A stretch of 64,000 nucleotides of DNA from Haemaphysalis longicornis (Eukaryota; Arthropoda; Arachnida; Ixodida; Ixodidae), in NCBI GenBank assembly GCA_013339765.2, contig CM023449.1, positions 111,539,778 through 111,603,777 on the forward strand. The letters are read 5' to 3'. The notes below the pieces were generated by a model. It worked only from the letters and a program-made list of their open reading frames with translations. It was not told the DNA's origin and did no database searches. Made by a program: the position numbers and the translations under genes. This document shows, piece after piece, positions 43,679 through 54,141 of the stretch. The number at the start of each line of letters is the position of its first letter. The stretch's first letter is position 1.

Positions 43679-44948
43679 AGAAGTTGCTGCTTTTAGTTTC
43701 CCCCGCGTGGGCTGGGGGACCTTCCACGTGCGAAATCAGCCCTGCTACGGCGGTTGGGCGACTGGTATGGGTAGGCGACGGCGATCGGTTGAAGCGGGCT
43801 GGGCCTCGGTTAGTGTTGGACAGGTATTCGCCGATCTCAGTAGGGTGCTGGCCTGGTCGGGGGCGTGGGGCGTCGACGGAGAAACCCCGCAGTCCGAATC
43901 TCCTGTACGGGCAGCGACGGTAGGTGTGATCGGCCTCTCCGCAGTGGTAGCACAGCGGACGATTATCGGCGGTTCGCCATACATCCGTCTTCCTCGGCGC
44001 CTGGTTTTGTTGAAGACGGGTTGGAGTAGGGCGGGGTCGTCGCACAGCCGCTGTATAGGTCATAGCTTGAGGCTCACGTGGTACTTCGGGAGGCGTAGAA
44101 GTCCCCAAAGCGAGTTGAATTTCTTCCCGAATCACGTCGCTCATAGAGGTGACTTGGGGTTTCGGCGTTGTTGGGAAGAGTTTCCGCAGTTCTTCCCTGA
44201 CGATAGCGCGGATTGTATCACGTCGTGTGTCAGAGCTAAGAGCCCCGGCATTGATCGTATCCGCAACTGGTGCATTGATGGGACGGTCGTACTGCCTCGT
44301 GCGCATTTCCAACGTCTCCTCCATGGCGGACGCCTGGGATGCGAATTCAGCCACCGATTTGGGGGGGTTGCGGACAAGGCAAGCAAAAAGTTCTTGCTTT
44401 GCTCCTCGCATCAGAAACCTCAGTTTCTTTTCTTCCGTCATATCCGGTTCCGCGCGACGAAATAGTCGCTTCATTTCCTCAACGAAGATTACGTCTCCTT
44501 CGTTCGGGTGTTGCGTTTGAGTTTCCAGTAAAAGCGCAGCTCGTTCTTTTCTCACGGTCGTGAAGGTCCTAAGGAACTCGCTTTTGAATTGCCTCCAGCC
44601 GGTCAAGGCGCTCTCGTGGTTCTCGAACCAAGTTCGAGCTGCATCCTCCAAGTGAAAGAAAACATGCCGGAAGGTTTCTTCATCGTCCCACCTGTTGAAT
44701 GTCCGCACGCGCTTCAGCTTCTCCAACCATTCCTCGGGGTCTTCAGCGGGGGCTCCCCGGAACGATGGCGGTTCCCGGGGCTGCTGCAGGACGATTGGCG
44801 ACGTTGTTTCTTGCACCATGCTGTTGGTTGCAGCGTTTCTTCTCTTGGGCCCTTCTGGCATAAGACCGAACTCGGGTAGCAATCCTTGCAGTCGGCGGCT
44901 TTCTCTGGTTGGATTGGCTTGGCGGCTTCCAGATGTCGTAGGGAGCAT
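43671..44948 (-). CDS. Gypsy-A Gag (capsid and nucleocapsid)
   Basis: The open frame is about 425 codons from the ATG at 44,948, just inside the 5' LTR and primer-binding site. The frame is also open further upstream into the LTR, but that part is not Gag-like. The capsid-like (retrotrans_gag) region includes PPSFRGAPAEDPEEWLEKLK, FHLEDAARTWFENHE and FLRTFTTVRKERA. The nucleocapsid zinc knuckle is CYHCGEADHTYRRC (C-x2-C-x4-H-x4-C) at about 43,950. Basic and Pro-rich flanks follow. Gag assembles the particle that packages the element RNA. The frame ends at 43,671 with TAA, and pol continues in another frame, consistent with frameshift expression. No internal stops, so it could still be translated. 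Confidence 0.85.
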   Translation of the reverse strand: MLPTTSGSRQANPTRESRRLQGLLPEFGLMPEGPKRRNAATNSMVQETTSPIVLQQPREPPSFRGAPAEDPEEWLEKLKRVRTFNRWDDEETFRHVFFHLEDAARTWFENHESALTGWRQFKSEFLRTFTTVRKERAALLLETQTQHPNEGDVIFVEEMKRLFRRAEPDMTEEKKLRFLMRGAKQELFACLVRNPPKSVAEFASQASAMEETLEMRTRQYDRPINAPVADTINAGALSSDTRRDTIRAIVREELRKLFPTTPKPQVTSMSDVIREEIQLALGTSTPPEVPREPQAMTYTAAVRRPRPTPTRLQQNQAPRKTDVWRTADNRPLCYHCGEADHTYRRCPYRRFGLRGFSVDAPRPRPGQHPTEIGEYLSNTNRGPARFNRSPSPTHTSRPTAVAGLISHVEGPPAHAGETKSSNFWR

Positions 44949-44957
44949 AAAGGCTGA

Positions 44958-44976
44958 GTACCCCGCACCTCCACCA
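44958..44976 (-). other. Gypsy-A primer-binding site
   Basis: Two bases inside the 5' LTR the minus strand reads TGGTGGAGGTGCGGGG, starting with the TGG expected to pair with a tRNA 3' CCA end. Gypsy-B has TGGTGGAGGTGC at the same place, so both probably use the same primer tRNA. I did not assign its identity. Confidence 0.65.
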
Positions 44977-44978
44977 GA

Positions 44979-45396
44979 TGTCACGAAGACAAGGACGACG
45001 CAGCTGTCTTGAAGGAGAAACAAGTTTATTGGAGCGAACTTGTGCTCCCCTAGCAACTCAATAGAATACAGAGGCGGCGAAGCAGCGGTAAACAAAGTGA
45101 GTGGCGTCGGCGAGCGTCGCAGCATCGAATGCCGTGGCGTCTGCTGTGCAGGCTTTTATCTTTCGGCGCGTGAGTTTCTGGAACCGTCGATTCACATCCA
45201 GAACATTGTAGATCACAGAAGATTATTCTGGGCTAGCGGCGTTACGGCGAAACACTCTGCTTATCTGAATGAGATATCCCGTGCGGCATGAAAATAAAGA
45301 ATGGAACACGCGCTTCGCATGGGACACAGATAACAGAGCCGGGCGCGGCCGGGCATAAAACCAAACAAAAAAAAAACCCGTACATGGTTCGCGTCA
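44979..45396 (-). repeat. Gypsy-A 5' LTR
   Basis: 418 bp, pairs with 38,843-39,265. Followed outside by ATAT, matching the ATAT before 38,843. Confidence 0.92.
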
Positions 45397-47385
45397 ATAT
45401 ACATCTCTAGGAAATGTGCTGTTTAGGAGATCTAAAATTGTTATGTTCTATAGTAATGGACTTAAAGGTGACCCCTTCGGAAAGCCTGATCTAAGATAAA
45501 GTTGAATTCTTGGATTTCTGCATGTCATAGATAATTTTTATATTTTTAAAAAGTTATGAGTCGAAATGATCACATTTCTCGAACACCATGATTTTTTTAG
45601 AAAGTTTACAATGACCGATGATTCGATACAGCTAAATGCGCTTTTTATGTCTAAAGAAATGACAACACATACCGCTTTATCTAATCTTGCTTGATCAATT
45701 TTCTTTTTTAACTCGTTTAATACGATGGTTGCCGAAGTGTTATGGGTAAATCCTAATTGTTTTGTAGTATGGAGTTTTTTCTTGGTTAAAAAGTAATATA
45801 TTCTGTCTTTAATTTTTTTTCAAGTATTTTTCCTAGTATAGAGGTGACTGCTATTGGTCTATATTTGTTGGCTCCTTGGTTATGTCCTGAGTTTGGTATT
45901 AGGATTACATTTGGTTCCTTCCACCATGATGGAATGTATCCTGTTTTGATACATGCATTGTAAAGATAAAGAAAGAAAAATTTTTGGTTATTATATAGGC
46001 ATTGTACAAACGTGGCTCGTAGGCCATCTGGTCCAGGAGCTAAATTTCTGCGTAATTCAGAAATGACTGCGTTTATTATATATTCAGTAATAACAGCTTC
46101 ATCGGCTATCGCTTTCAAGAAGAAGAATTTCTTCTTCATCACAAACCTTGTCGACATCGTATAACTCTCTGAATTTATGTTCAACAGTTTCTTCGGTTGA
46201 TTTTGTTTTTCCTCCACTTTCTTTTTCAAAACTTGAAACGATGATTGGTTGGTTTACAGTTCCTCTGGCTAATTTATACGGTAATGTGAATGAAATTTTA
46301 TGAACTTGTGAACAAAGTTGTTGCCAACTTTTTCTTTTTGCTGTGGCTACGTTATCATTGTAAGCTTTGTGTTCATTATAGTACTCTGCGCTTTCTCCTT
46401 GGGGTTTTTGATACCTCCTTCTTAGTGCTCTCACTCGCTTTCTCTGGATTTCAAGTTCAACTGACCACCACGTTTTTGGTTGATTCTGGGATGGTTTAAC
46501 TTTGTTGCTACGTTTACTTACTAATTTTTCTATTTAATCGTAAAATTTGTTTACAGCATTTCCGATTTCTTCTGTTGTTTTAATTCCGTTTCTAGCGGCT
46601 TCGAACCAAGTGTCCTTTTTTAAATCTTCTAGGACATGTTTCTCACCCTTCAGGGTGAGACGGAACTTGGGTTTGTTAAAGATATCGTATAAAAGTGAAC
46701 TAATAAATTTGTGGTCACTACTGTTGTAATCTTCGAGTACTTCCCAGTGAATAACTTCTGCTAATAACGCTTGCCCTAAAATGGTTACGTGGATCCAACT
46801 ACTACCTATACTGTTTTCGAATGTCGGAGGTGAATTAGGGCTATTCACAACAGATAGGTCGCGCCTAAGGGACAGTTCAAGTACATCGTCACCCCTTGTA
46901 TCGGTTATATCTCCCCCCCCCCCATGTTCTGTGTTTCGCTTTGATGTCACCCAGTAGTACTACGTGGCCTGTAGAAAAATCTTGCAAGAAGAGTTCGAAT
47001 CGGTTTAACGTGTTTTCGAAATCGTCTATGGGAGGGGCGTAGCTTTTAATTATAGTGAATTCCTTTCTTCTCAGTTTACCTTCACTGCAATTATTTTCTG
47101 GTCGATTATGAGGGGCATAATTTTACATCTGGGGGATGATTTACTAGAGCAACTTTCGGGTTATTTTTGTGTGCTATGACTTGATATCGAAAGGGAAAAC
47201 CTATAACATTTCCTTTAACATGATAAGGTTCCTGTATTGCTGAGATTTGATTATAATTTTCGTTATAGTAGAAACTTAACGCCTCGTTCCCTTGGGCACA
47301 CCTTGCCAAATTAACTTGGATGATGTGTGGTGATGGAGTATCGGCATTGTTTTCTCCTATTGTTCCGTGCCGCCGCCATGATAAT
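45397..47385 (-). pseudogene. Nested LINE, segment 1: endonuclease and first RT blocks
   Basis: From 47,340: IIQVNLARCAQGNEALSFYY, QISAIQEPYHVKGNVIGF, the start of an EEP endonuclease, with its end YNSSDHKFISSLL at about 46,730. Then an RT linker (LRRRYQKPQGESAEYY, ATAKRKSWQQLC) and RT blocks: RRNLAPGPDGLRATFVQCL, WWKEPNVILIPNSGHNQGAN, KYRPIAVTSILGKILEK, SLDIKSAFSCIES and FPKGSPLSPLL. It stops at DVYI, where Gypsy-A was inserted, and resumes with FADD at 38,842. Frameshifts occur around 46,950-47,100, 46,530 and 45,790. The segment order endonuclease, RT, RNase H puts it in the I/Jockey-like group with RNase H. The 5' edge near 47,385 is approximate. Confidence 0.82.
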
Positions 47386-49756
47386 TAGTCAGTTCGCAAT
47401 ACGTGACGTTTGTTTACTCTGCGACGGCTCATGGGCGCTGCCATTTTGGGGTTTATGCGATTTAGTAGGTCAACTCTGGTAGCCTTAGCTTATCCTCCCT
47501 GCTCTGCGGCTGCGCGCGCTGAAGTCGTTCCGAACGTGACGCAAAGATAACGCGTGTAACAGTATTTAGCTCTTTCGCTACCGCGCCTATCAAAATCGAT
47601 CAATTTGATCGATACTTTTGGGAGCGCGTTTTCATAGCGTTCCAGACGCTGCTCGAACAAGTAAAGCTGTTTGCAGTTAGATCAGAAAATGGCCTTTCAA
47701 AATCAGTTTTGTTTTCTATTTTGCAACAAAAACGTGATTTTTGACACGCGTTTGAATCACGTGGGTGTGAAAAAGGGGCATGGTCATCGCGCGTCACTGC
47801 TACAAGCGAAGAATGCGTGCCACTCGTAATTACTTTGCACCAGCGTTTGTTTTTTGCTATCAGGGCGTGAATGGTGAACTAGCAAACAATTTTCAATCGC
47901 CAGGTTCGCACTTTGACAGTAATAATCCCAGAAATCGGCTGAAAATGTCAATCAGTGCCTGGTTACTAAGCTACTTTGTGATTTTAGGCAGTTTATTGCC
48001 TTTGCGCACGTTGTTCTTAGTTATGTGGTAGTTCTACTTACCCCAGGACCATTCGCGAACAGTTTACAACAGTTTCGGTTTCGTTTCTGCATCGCGAAAT
48101 TTATAGTTAGCGCTACTACGCAGTTACCCAACTTCGAGGCTACCTGCCATGGCGCCTGGAGCGTCTGCGACTGATCCTCGAACAAAGCACGCCGCTCCTG
48201 ATTTCCCCCTCAGAACTTCAGATGCAAGTCAAAAGATCATACCCATTCGCCAGATATCTGTTCCATCGTGGACAGCGCTTCAAACCGGCATTACACTGCC
48301 AGCTGTTCGCCTTCCAGTTTCGTTTCCATGCGAGGGTATATCCGGGTGTGTAATGTTGCTGCTTAGTTGAACTACCTATTCCAGCCACTTTAGTTAAACT
48401 GTCTATTCGGATGGAGTCTGCAATAAGTTTTTGTACTGTTTCATTTGAAAACTGTTAGGTAGCGCTGCAATAGAGGAGGCTCGTTGTACGGACCTTTTTC
48501 ATCGCGCAACTGCTACTCGGCCAAAGATCGCAGGGCACGGTTCTAGCTCATCGTACCTCAATTTTACGAGCAAGGCTACAATTGCGAGTAATAAGATGAT
48601 AATAAAGCTTAGGTTTATGTTTTGAGAGATAACTGACCGTGAACGACAACAAGCATCAGCCACGGCGCTCCGTTTCCAACTTCATGCATGTTTTTTTCCA
48701 CATCGCGTGCCTGTCCCAAATATTGTGCTCACTGTAAATGCAAAGTCAGCCATTGACAAGATGTTCTTACGTTATGTGGGGGCAAATTGGTGCCTCTGAT
48801 AATGACAAACCGCCAGATTTATTCCAGGATACCACCCGAAATTTCAAATTTTGATTTGGAGGTTGGGCTTCACCGCATGACAACGCACCGTGCATGCTAA
48901 CATTTTTTTTATATCTGACAAACTGTTCCGCGCAAGTCGACATTTTTTGTAGCGCGTGTTTTTGAAATGTTTTCCTACAAAATTTATATTCTAATTTTTT
49001 TCTACTACCGGTGGTTTGATATACACAACTCCTTTTTTATCATTTTTTTGGCAACTTGACAAAAATTTTGATTTTGATATTTTTTTACAACTATGATATA
49101 TAAAAATCTTCAAAAACCTGGTGTTATTGGAAAGGCCGTTAAATAATCTGAATTTTGTGTTCCTGCAATTAGTGCCTAACCAATTTTTTACCAGGAAAAA
49201 AAATGTTTTCTTGGACGCCTAAAATTAGTCAATTTTCCGTCGTTACCGAAAGAGTGAAGCCGCAGAACTATAGCCAAGGATGCGGCAAGCTGGTTCCTGC
49301 CTAGCTTGAGGCTTACACTCGGCGTCTTGGGCAAGAACTGCTCTATGTAAGTATACTAGTCCTTGTTTAGCCTCCAAAGATAATCTGTAAACATAATCTG
49401 TACCCTACCAGGAATACATGGTGGGGAGTCTCATCATCCATAATGCGGCTTCGATGCTTGTTTTCTGGTTTCCTCAAATCAATTCTGAGCTGTATGCTGT
49501 ATGTCTAATTAGCATGCCGCATGCGTTCGGCGTTAAGGCCTTGGCGCCTTGGCGTTTTTTCCCACGGTGATGAAAACGTTGAGGGGTACAGGTACAGGTT
49601 TGGTGTAAAAAGATAGTGATAACCTAAATTAATTTGCACTTTATTAGTAGTGCTCCGGAATATTGGATTTATACGATAAATCTGAAAATAACTCGCCAGT
49701 AAAATTTCGGACAGTTCGGATTTATTCGAGAAACACCGACGTTAGAGGGTACGGCG
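47386..49756. other. Spacer, no gene recognised
   Basis: Mostly AT-rich sequence without protein domains. One palindromic phrase lies at 47,595-47,613 (ATCGATCAA, one T, then its reverse complement). T-rich runs lie between about 48,890 and 49,200. Unknown old transposons may be present. Confidence 0.4.
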
Positions 49757-49774
49757 GCAAAAAAAAAAAAAAAA
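49757..49774 (+). repeat. A-run before the SINE
   Basis: An 18-base A tract interrupted at most once, directly upstream of the SINE head. It is possibly the tail of an older insert or part of the target site. Confidence 0.8.
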
Positions 49775-49775
49775 A

Positions 49776-50010
49776 CAGCCGTGTTGGGTTAGTGGGTAAG
49801 GCGTTGTGCTCCTGAGCCGGAGGACAAGGGTTCGAATCCCGGCCGCAGCGGCCACTTTTCTTATGGAGGCGAAAAGCGAAAACGCTCATGTGTTGGAGAT
49901 TTCGGTGCATGTGGAAGATCCCCAGGTGGTGTAAATTATCCCGGAGCCCTCCGATACGACGCCCCTCATCGTCTGTGTAGCGTCGACGTGGTAAATCCCA
50001 TAATGAATCA
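49776..50010 (+). mobile_element. tRNA-derived SINE (Ruka-like), plus-strand copy
   Basis: The head is GTGTTGGGTTAGTGGGTAAG with an A-box-like TTAGTGG. A perfect B box GGTTCGAATCC lies at 49,829-49,839. The conserved body follows (GGAGGCGAAAAGCGAAAACG, GATTTCGGTGCATGTGGAAG, CCGGAGCCCTCCGATACGAC). The body matches the minus-strand copy at 28,236-28,467. Such pol III-derived SINEs are moved by LINE proteins. Reading it as a tRNA gene is rejected because the cloverleaf is poor and the SINE body follows immediately. Confidence 0.85.
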
Positions 50011-50148
50011 ATCATGGCTGCAACAAATGACGATCAGAGTTCGTAATTCAGGATATCCGGTATCTTATCGGCACCACTGGCCAGTCACATTTTTCGGTGA
50101 TAACTACGCATGGCTACCGGTCGAACAAGGAGGCTCAATTGCCCTCTT

Positions 50149-50640
50149 TCAGGAACAGTGATATTGTCTAAACATGAGTAATCTAGGCTGACTTGGTTCG
50201 ATGCAAATAGCTTCCGGGACATAACGTGCCGTGACATTCCTGTTTTTTTTCCCTATTTTTGCAATTTTCAGGTCGGCTGCACAGTCACAATCTTTTGTAT
50301 GAAAGAAAAGAAAGTGGCAACATACCGCGTTTAAACTTAACGTCATGTTCTCCAAAGCGGTCATTGATACATCTGTCGATTTGGCCGATATAAATTTTAT
50401 GAAAGGTCAACAAAATGTCGTAGACCACGTCTATCGCACTTTTAACGAAGGGCTTGAAATGCCTTTTTCACATTTTCATGCAGACAATGTTTTGACGCTC
50501 TTCGCGAGCGAAGTTTGGCAACTTTTAATGACACGTGTCCCTTTTTCGGAAGGCTTTGCGGTAGTTCTTGCCAAACAGTTTTGGTTTTCCTTCGCCTAAT
50601 TTCAGCAGGGCAATCAACATCGAACGCAGGAAGCGTGCGG
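50149..50640 (-). pseudogene. Second Penelope-like relic with GIY-YIG endonuclease
   Basis: On the minus strand at about 50,430-50,340: VVYDILLTFHKIYIGQIDRC, then INDRFGEHDVKFKRG, a GIY-YIG core with conserved R and E/H residues. After a frame change comes DCDCAADLKIAKIGKKNRN and VTARYVPEAICI, the C-terminal Cys and E-containing part, ending at 50,149 (QYHCS). It differs strongly from the relic at 1-475 (longer spacing in the CxC area, KFKRG motif), so it is a different Penelope lineage. The RT itself is not readable to the right of 50,640. Confidence 0.75.
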
Positions 50641-51254
50641 TTGATATGCGGACTCTAAAAACCCCGAGCACTATTTATTATTGATTGTCAGTAGCGATTA
50701 GTAAGGCGAAAACAATTATTAGCATATTCTTTATTTAGAAGGCGTGACTAAACGTCGATTTAGGGCTGCGGACGGTAGTGCAGGAGGAGAGGGCTTCTAC
50801 ATTCCCTTGTACATTCTTCTGGCCCCTGAAAATTCCACAGGAACATGATTATTTTTGGTGGGAAACAGCATATGGGACGGCCATCGTTATTTTCTTTTTT
50901 GAGGGTCGGAGTGGGGGGAAGGGGGGGGGGGGGGAGGGGGGCGGTCGCGCAGGCGATTCCCACTCATGGGATATTATTGACGTTCGGTACAAGGTAAGCG
51001 CTTCTGTCCGCCGCGAGCCCAGAGCTCAGCAACAGCTTGTGGGACGTTGTTACCCTTGTTGGTAAGGGACATAAGGAGCAAGTCACGATAATGGTTTCTG
51101 TGTCGTTCTCGAGAGTTCTCCGCGGGTCTCGTGAGTGGCGGGAAATGTTTGCCCACCACTTTGCGAGCACGCCTTCCTTAAGACCAGCCACGGCTTTGTT
51201 TTTGTATACCAGAACCCTGGCATTTCGATAGTACGCCTCATAGCGGTCTTGTCT
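50641..51254. other. Spacer with G-run
   Basis: Contains a G-rich run at about 50,918-50,941. On the minus strand at about 51,230-51,090 the text AVAGLKEGVLAKWWANISRH is coding-like, but I do not recognise it. Confidence 0.3.
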
Positions 51255-51488
51255 TATGGGAAGGAGCGAGTAAAGGGGAATTATGATATATTAAAGTTAA
51301 ATATATTGTAATTAGGGTAAATTATAAGGAACATAACAAATAATTTTAGAATAATGATTGATAGTGAGGATTGATAAAGGGTATTTATGTTTGACTAGCT
51401 GGATTAGGTAGGATGAGGATGGATAAAGCAAAATTTACAGATTAAGACAGATTAATGTTTATTAAAAATAAGTAGAGTAAATTGATAT
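51255..51488. repeat. A/G-rich degenerate short repeats, left of Gypsy-B
   Basis: Loose iterations around GATTRGRATRGATTA (for example GGATTGATAAAGG, GATGAGGATGGATAAAGC, AGATTAAGACAGATTA). The same texture continues at 54,356-54,545, so Gypsy-B landed within this low-complexity tract. Confidence 0.6.
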
Positions 51489-51702
51489 TGCCACGGAGCA
51501 AACTAGCGGACGACGAACGATGTAGTTCTGAGGGATTGGTCCACAAGCAAGAACAATGCGTCCAGCGACGGTTGTTGGTAGAGGAAGACGACGAGGTCTC
51601 TTGTGGGTCGTTCTGATGTTAGCGGCAGCCCAGCCTTTCTTCCTGTAAATAGTGTAAATACTTTAAATACGTTCTTCTCTTCCGCGTCCTCGCCTCGTAA
51701 CA
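51489..51702 (+). repeat. Gypsy-B 5' LTR
   Basis: 214 bp, same as 54,142-54,355. It is followed by a primer-binding site TGGTGGAGGTGCTGG from 51,708. Confidence 0.92.
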
Positions 51703-51722
51703 TCTTGTGGTGGAGGTGCTGG

Positions 51723-51997
51723 GTAAGGATGATGGTCTGGCCTGTAGCGGCCTGGCTAGGCGGAGTCATGGTGAGGGTTGTCCCTGAGTGCTCTTTGCGA
51801 AAGGAAGTGTGCCGGACGTGGCGTCCGCTACGCAGCTCCGTCTTCGCAGAAGGCCAGCACCTCCACCACAAGATGTTACGAGGCGAGGACGCGGAAGAGA
51901 AGAACGTATTTAAAGTATTTACACTATTTACAGGAAGAAAGGCTGGGCTGCCGCTAACATCAGAACGACCCACAAGAGACCTCGTCGTCTTCCTCTA
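51723..51997 (-). other. Inverted R-U5, primer site, leader and gag start of Gypsy-B
   Basis: 51,854-51,997 is the exact reverse complement of 51,579-51,722, which is LTR position 91 to the end plus the primer-binding site. The intervening 131 bases, read on the minus strand, contain a leader and an ATG (51,769-51,767) opening MTPPSQAATGQTIILT, most likely the native Gag start. The segment is thus the 5' end of the element RNA (beginning at R) placed backwards, head-to-head with the normal 5' LTR. It then joins the RT thumb at about 52,000. Confidence 0.8.
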
Positions 51998-52850
51998 TCG
52001 TTTTTTCGCCTTCGTTTACCACCCATCTCGAGCACCTTTCTGAGATCCTGGCACTGTTCCGACGGGCGGGTCTCCAGCTACACTCCTCAAAATGTCATTT
52101 CGGCCGTAGACAAATAGCAATCCTGGGGCACCTCGTTGACGCCAGGGGAGTTCAACCCGACCCGGATAAAGTTCGCGCAGTCCAGAACTTCCCGGCACCG
52201 CGCTCAACAAAAGACGTCAGAAGCTTTCTGGGACTCTGTTCCTACTTCCGCCGGTTTATCAAGGACTTTGCGCACATTGCCGACCCCTTACCGGCCTGCT
52301 GAAGAAAAACGTTCCGTTTTCCTGGGGCTCCGATCAAATGGCCGCTTTTACCACCCTAGTTTCCGTGCTCACCAATGCACCACTTCTGGCTCATTTTGAT
52401 CCTCATGCGCCCACAGAAGTCCGCACGGATGCCAGTGGTTACGGTATCGGGGCCGTCTTGGCGCAACGACAAGGTGGACTGGAGCGTGTTATCGCCTATG
52501 CCAGCCGCCTTCTTTCCACCCCAGAGTGCAACTACTCAATCACTGAAAGAGAATGCCTCGCCCTTGTGTGGGCAGTGACCAAGTTCCGTCCTTACCTGCA
52601 TGGCCGCCAGTTTACAGTCGTAACAGACCATCACGCGCTGTGCTGGCTCTCTTCGCAAAAGGACCCCGTAGGTCGGCTAGGTCGGTGGGCATTGCGTCTC
52701 CAGGAGTATACATTTGATGTAAAATACAAATCTGGACGTTTGCATCAAGACGCTGATTGCCTGTCCCGCCACCCTGTCGACCCACCCGACGACAATGACG
52801 ATGACGGTGCAGCTTTTTCTGTGCACTATATCTGGCCTTCTTCGCATTAA
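51998..52850 (+). pseudogene. Gypsy-B RT thumb and RNase H
   Basis: Starts just after the position of the missing YLDD: FTTHLEHLSEILALFRRAGL, SSKCHFGRRQIAILGHLVDA and RSFLGLCSYFRRFIKDFAHI. A one-base loss near 52,290 shifts the frame. It continues as KKNVPFSWGSDQMAAFTTLV, then the RNase H RTDASGYGIGAVLAQRQGGL, ITERECLALVWAVTKF, VVTDHHALCWLSSQKD and HQDADCLSRHPVDPP. RNase H residues D, E and D are all present. A frameshift at about 52,820 ends the frame at 52,850. Confidence 0.88.
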
Positions 52851-54108
52851 GGAAGAGCAGCGGCATGACCCGGCACTACGATCTATTATAGACAGCCTTA
52901 ACTGGGCCGCACCCGACACTTCAACGGCAATGTTTGTGCTCCGTGACAACATCCTATACCGTCGCAATGTTCGTCCCGATGGTCCTGAGCTGTTGCTCGT
53001 TGTTCCCCAGCACCTACACTCCACTGTGCTGCAGCAGCTTCATGACATGCCGACTGCTGGGCACCTCGGAATCTCTCGCACTTATGATCGAGTCCGCCGT
53101 CGTTTCTTCTGCCTGGCCTATACCGTTCCGTACGCCGCTACGTCAGGGCTTGCGACCAGTGCCAACGCAGAAAAGCACCAACGTCGCTTCCAGCGGGCCA
53201 GCTCCAGCCTCTTGACATCCCGGCAGAACCTTTCTTCCGTGTCGGTCTAGACCTGCTTGGCCCCTTTCCCTTGTCTTCATCGGGAAACAAGTGGATTGCT
53301 GTCGCGACCGATTACGCCACGCGCTACGCCATCACGCGTGCATTGCCGACCAGCTGTGCTACAGATGTAGCCGATTTTCTGCTTCGCGATATAATTCTCC
53401 AGCATGGCGCACCTCGACAGTTACTCACTGACCGCGGGCGTTACTTCCTCTCCCAAGTAATTCACGATATTCTTCGCTCATGCTCTGCTAAGCACAAGCT
53501 ATCTACAGCATATCATCCCCAAACTAACGGCCTCACGGAACGCCTCAATCGAACCCTGACAGATATGCTCTCTTGCTACATTTCTGCAGACCATCGCGAC
53601 TGGGACGTCATGCTGCCTTATGTGACTTTCGCTTATAATTCATCGCGGCATGATACCGCAGGATATTCACCATTCTACCTTCTATATGGCCGTGATCCTA
53701 CTCTACCATTGGACACACTCCTCCCCACCTCGGGCGACCTACCGCTACGGCGGTCGGAGTACGCCAGTGAAGCCATTGCCCGCGCGTGATCATGCGCGGC
53801 AGATAGCCCGCCACCGACTTTATTCCTCGCAAGCTGTCCAAAAGACGATTTATGACCGCAAACACCGCGTGGCCCATTTCCCACCGGGATCCCTTGTCCT
53901 TCTCTGGACACCTACCCGCAAAGTCGGGCTTTCTGAGAAACTGCTGCCCCGGTACTGTGGCCCGTATCGTGTGCTACGTCAAGTAACCGATGTCACGTAT
54001 GAGATCTCCCCAGTTTCTCCTCCCTCGTCGACTCGTGCACCTTCTACGGACATTGTCCACGTAGTCCGGCTGAAGCCGTACCAACCGCCCCTCATGGATT
54101 CGCCGTAG
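52795..54108 (+). pseudogene. Gypsy-B integrase
   Basis: The linker reads RSIIDSLNWAAPDTSTAMFV, with GHLGISRTYDRVRRRFF leading into the zinc-binding region. Its Cys pair (CDQCQRRK) is in a shifted frame at about 53,150. The core from 53,271 reads NKWIAVATDYATRYAIT, LLTDRGRYFLSQ and AYHPQTNGLTERLNRT (D, D, E), with VTFAYNSSRHDTAGYSPFYL. After another shift near 53,780 the C-terminal part reads HRVAHFPPGSLVLLWTP, GPYRVLRQVTDVTYEI and HVVRLKPYQPP, to 54,108. Readings alternate between two frames (shifts at about 52,290, 52,820, 53,110-53,250 and 53,780). Confidence 0.88.
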
Positions 54109-54141
54109 CGCCGCGACGGCGCTTGTTCCGCCGGGGGGTAA

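Larger units (their letters stand above)
38843..45396 (-). mobile_element. Ty3/Gypsy retrotransposon A, full length with internal decay
   Basis: Long terminal repeats at 38,843-39,265 and 44,979-45,396 begin and end TG...CA (read on the minus strand TGACGCG...CGTGACA) and are roughly 95% alike by eye. ATAT lies directly outside both ends, a 4-bp target duplication. The order on the minus strand is LTR, primer-binding site, gag, protease, RT, RNase H, integrase, purine tract (AGAGGGGGGTGGGGTAA), LTR, which is the Ty3/Gypsy order. It sits inside the RT of a LINE on the same strand and is itself interrupted at about 41,048-41,735. Stops and frameshifts in pol make it non-autonomous. Confidence 0.92.

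Noticed and set aside
43590..44465. 291-codon plus-strand ORF
   Set aside because: It is antisense to Gypsy-A gag, which has a CCHC knuckle and gag motifs on the minus strand.
47595..47613. ATCGATCAA palindrome as an operator or element end
   Set aside because: A single short palindrome with no partner, no target duplication and no gene nearby is not enough evidence.
49776..49850. tRNA gene
   Set aside because: A and B boxes are present but the cloverleaf is poor and the conserved SINE body follows at once. The same applies at 28,390-28,467 and 1,796-1,862.
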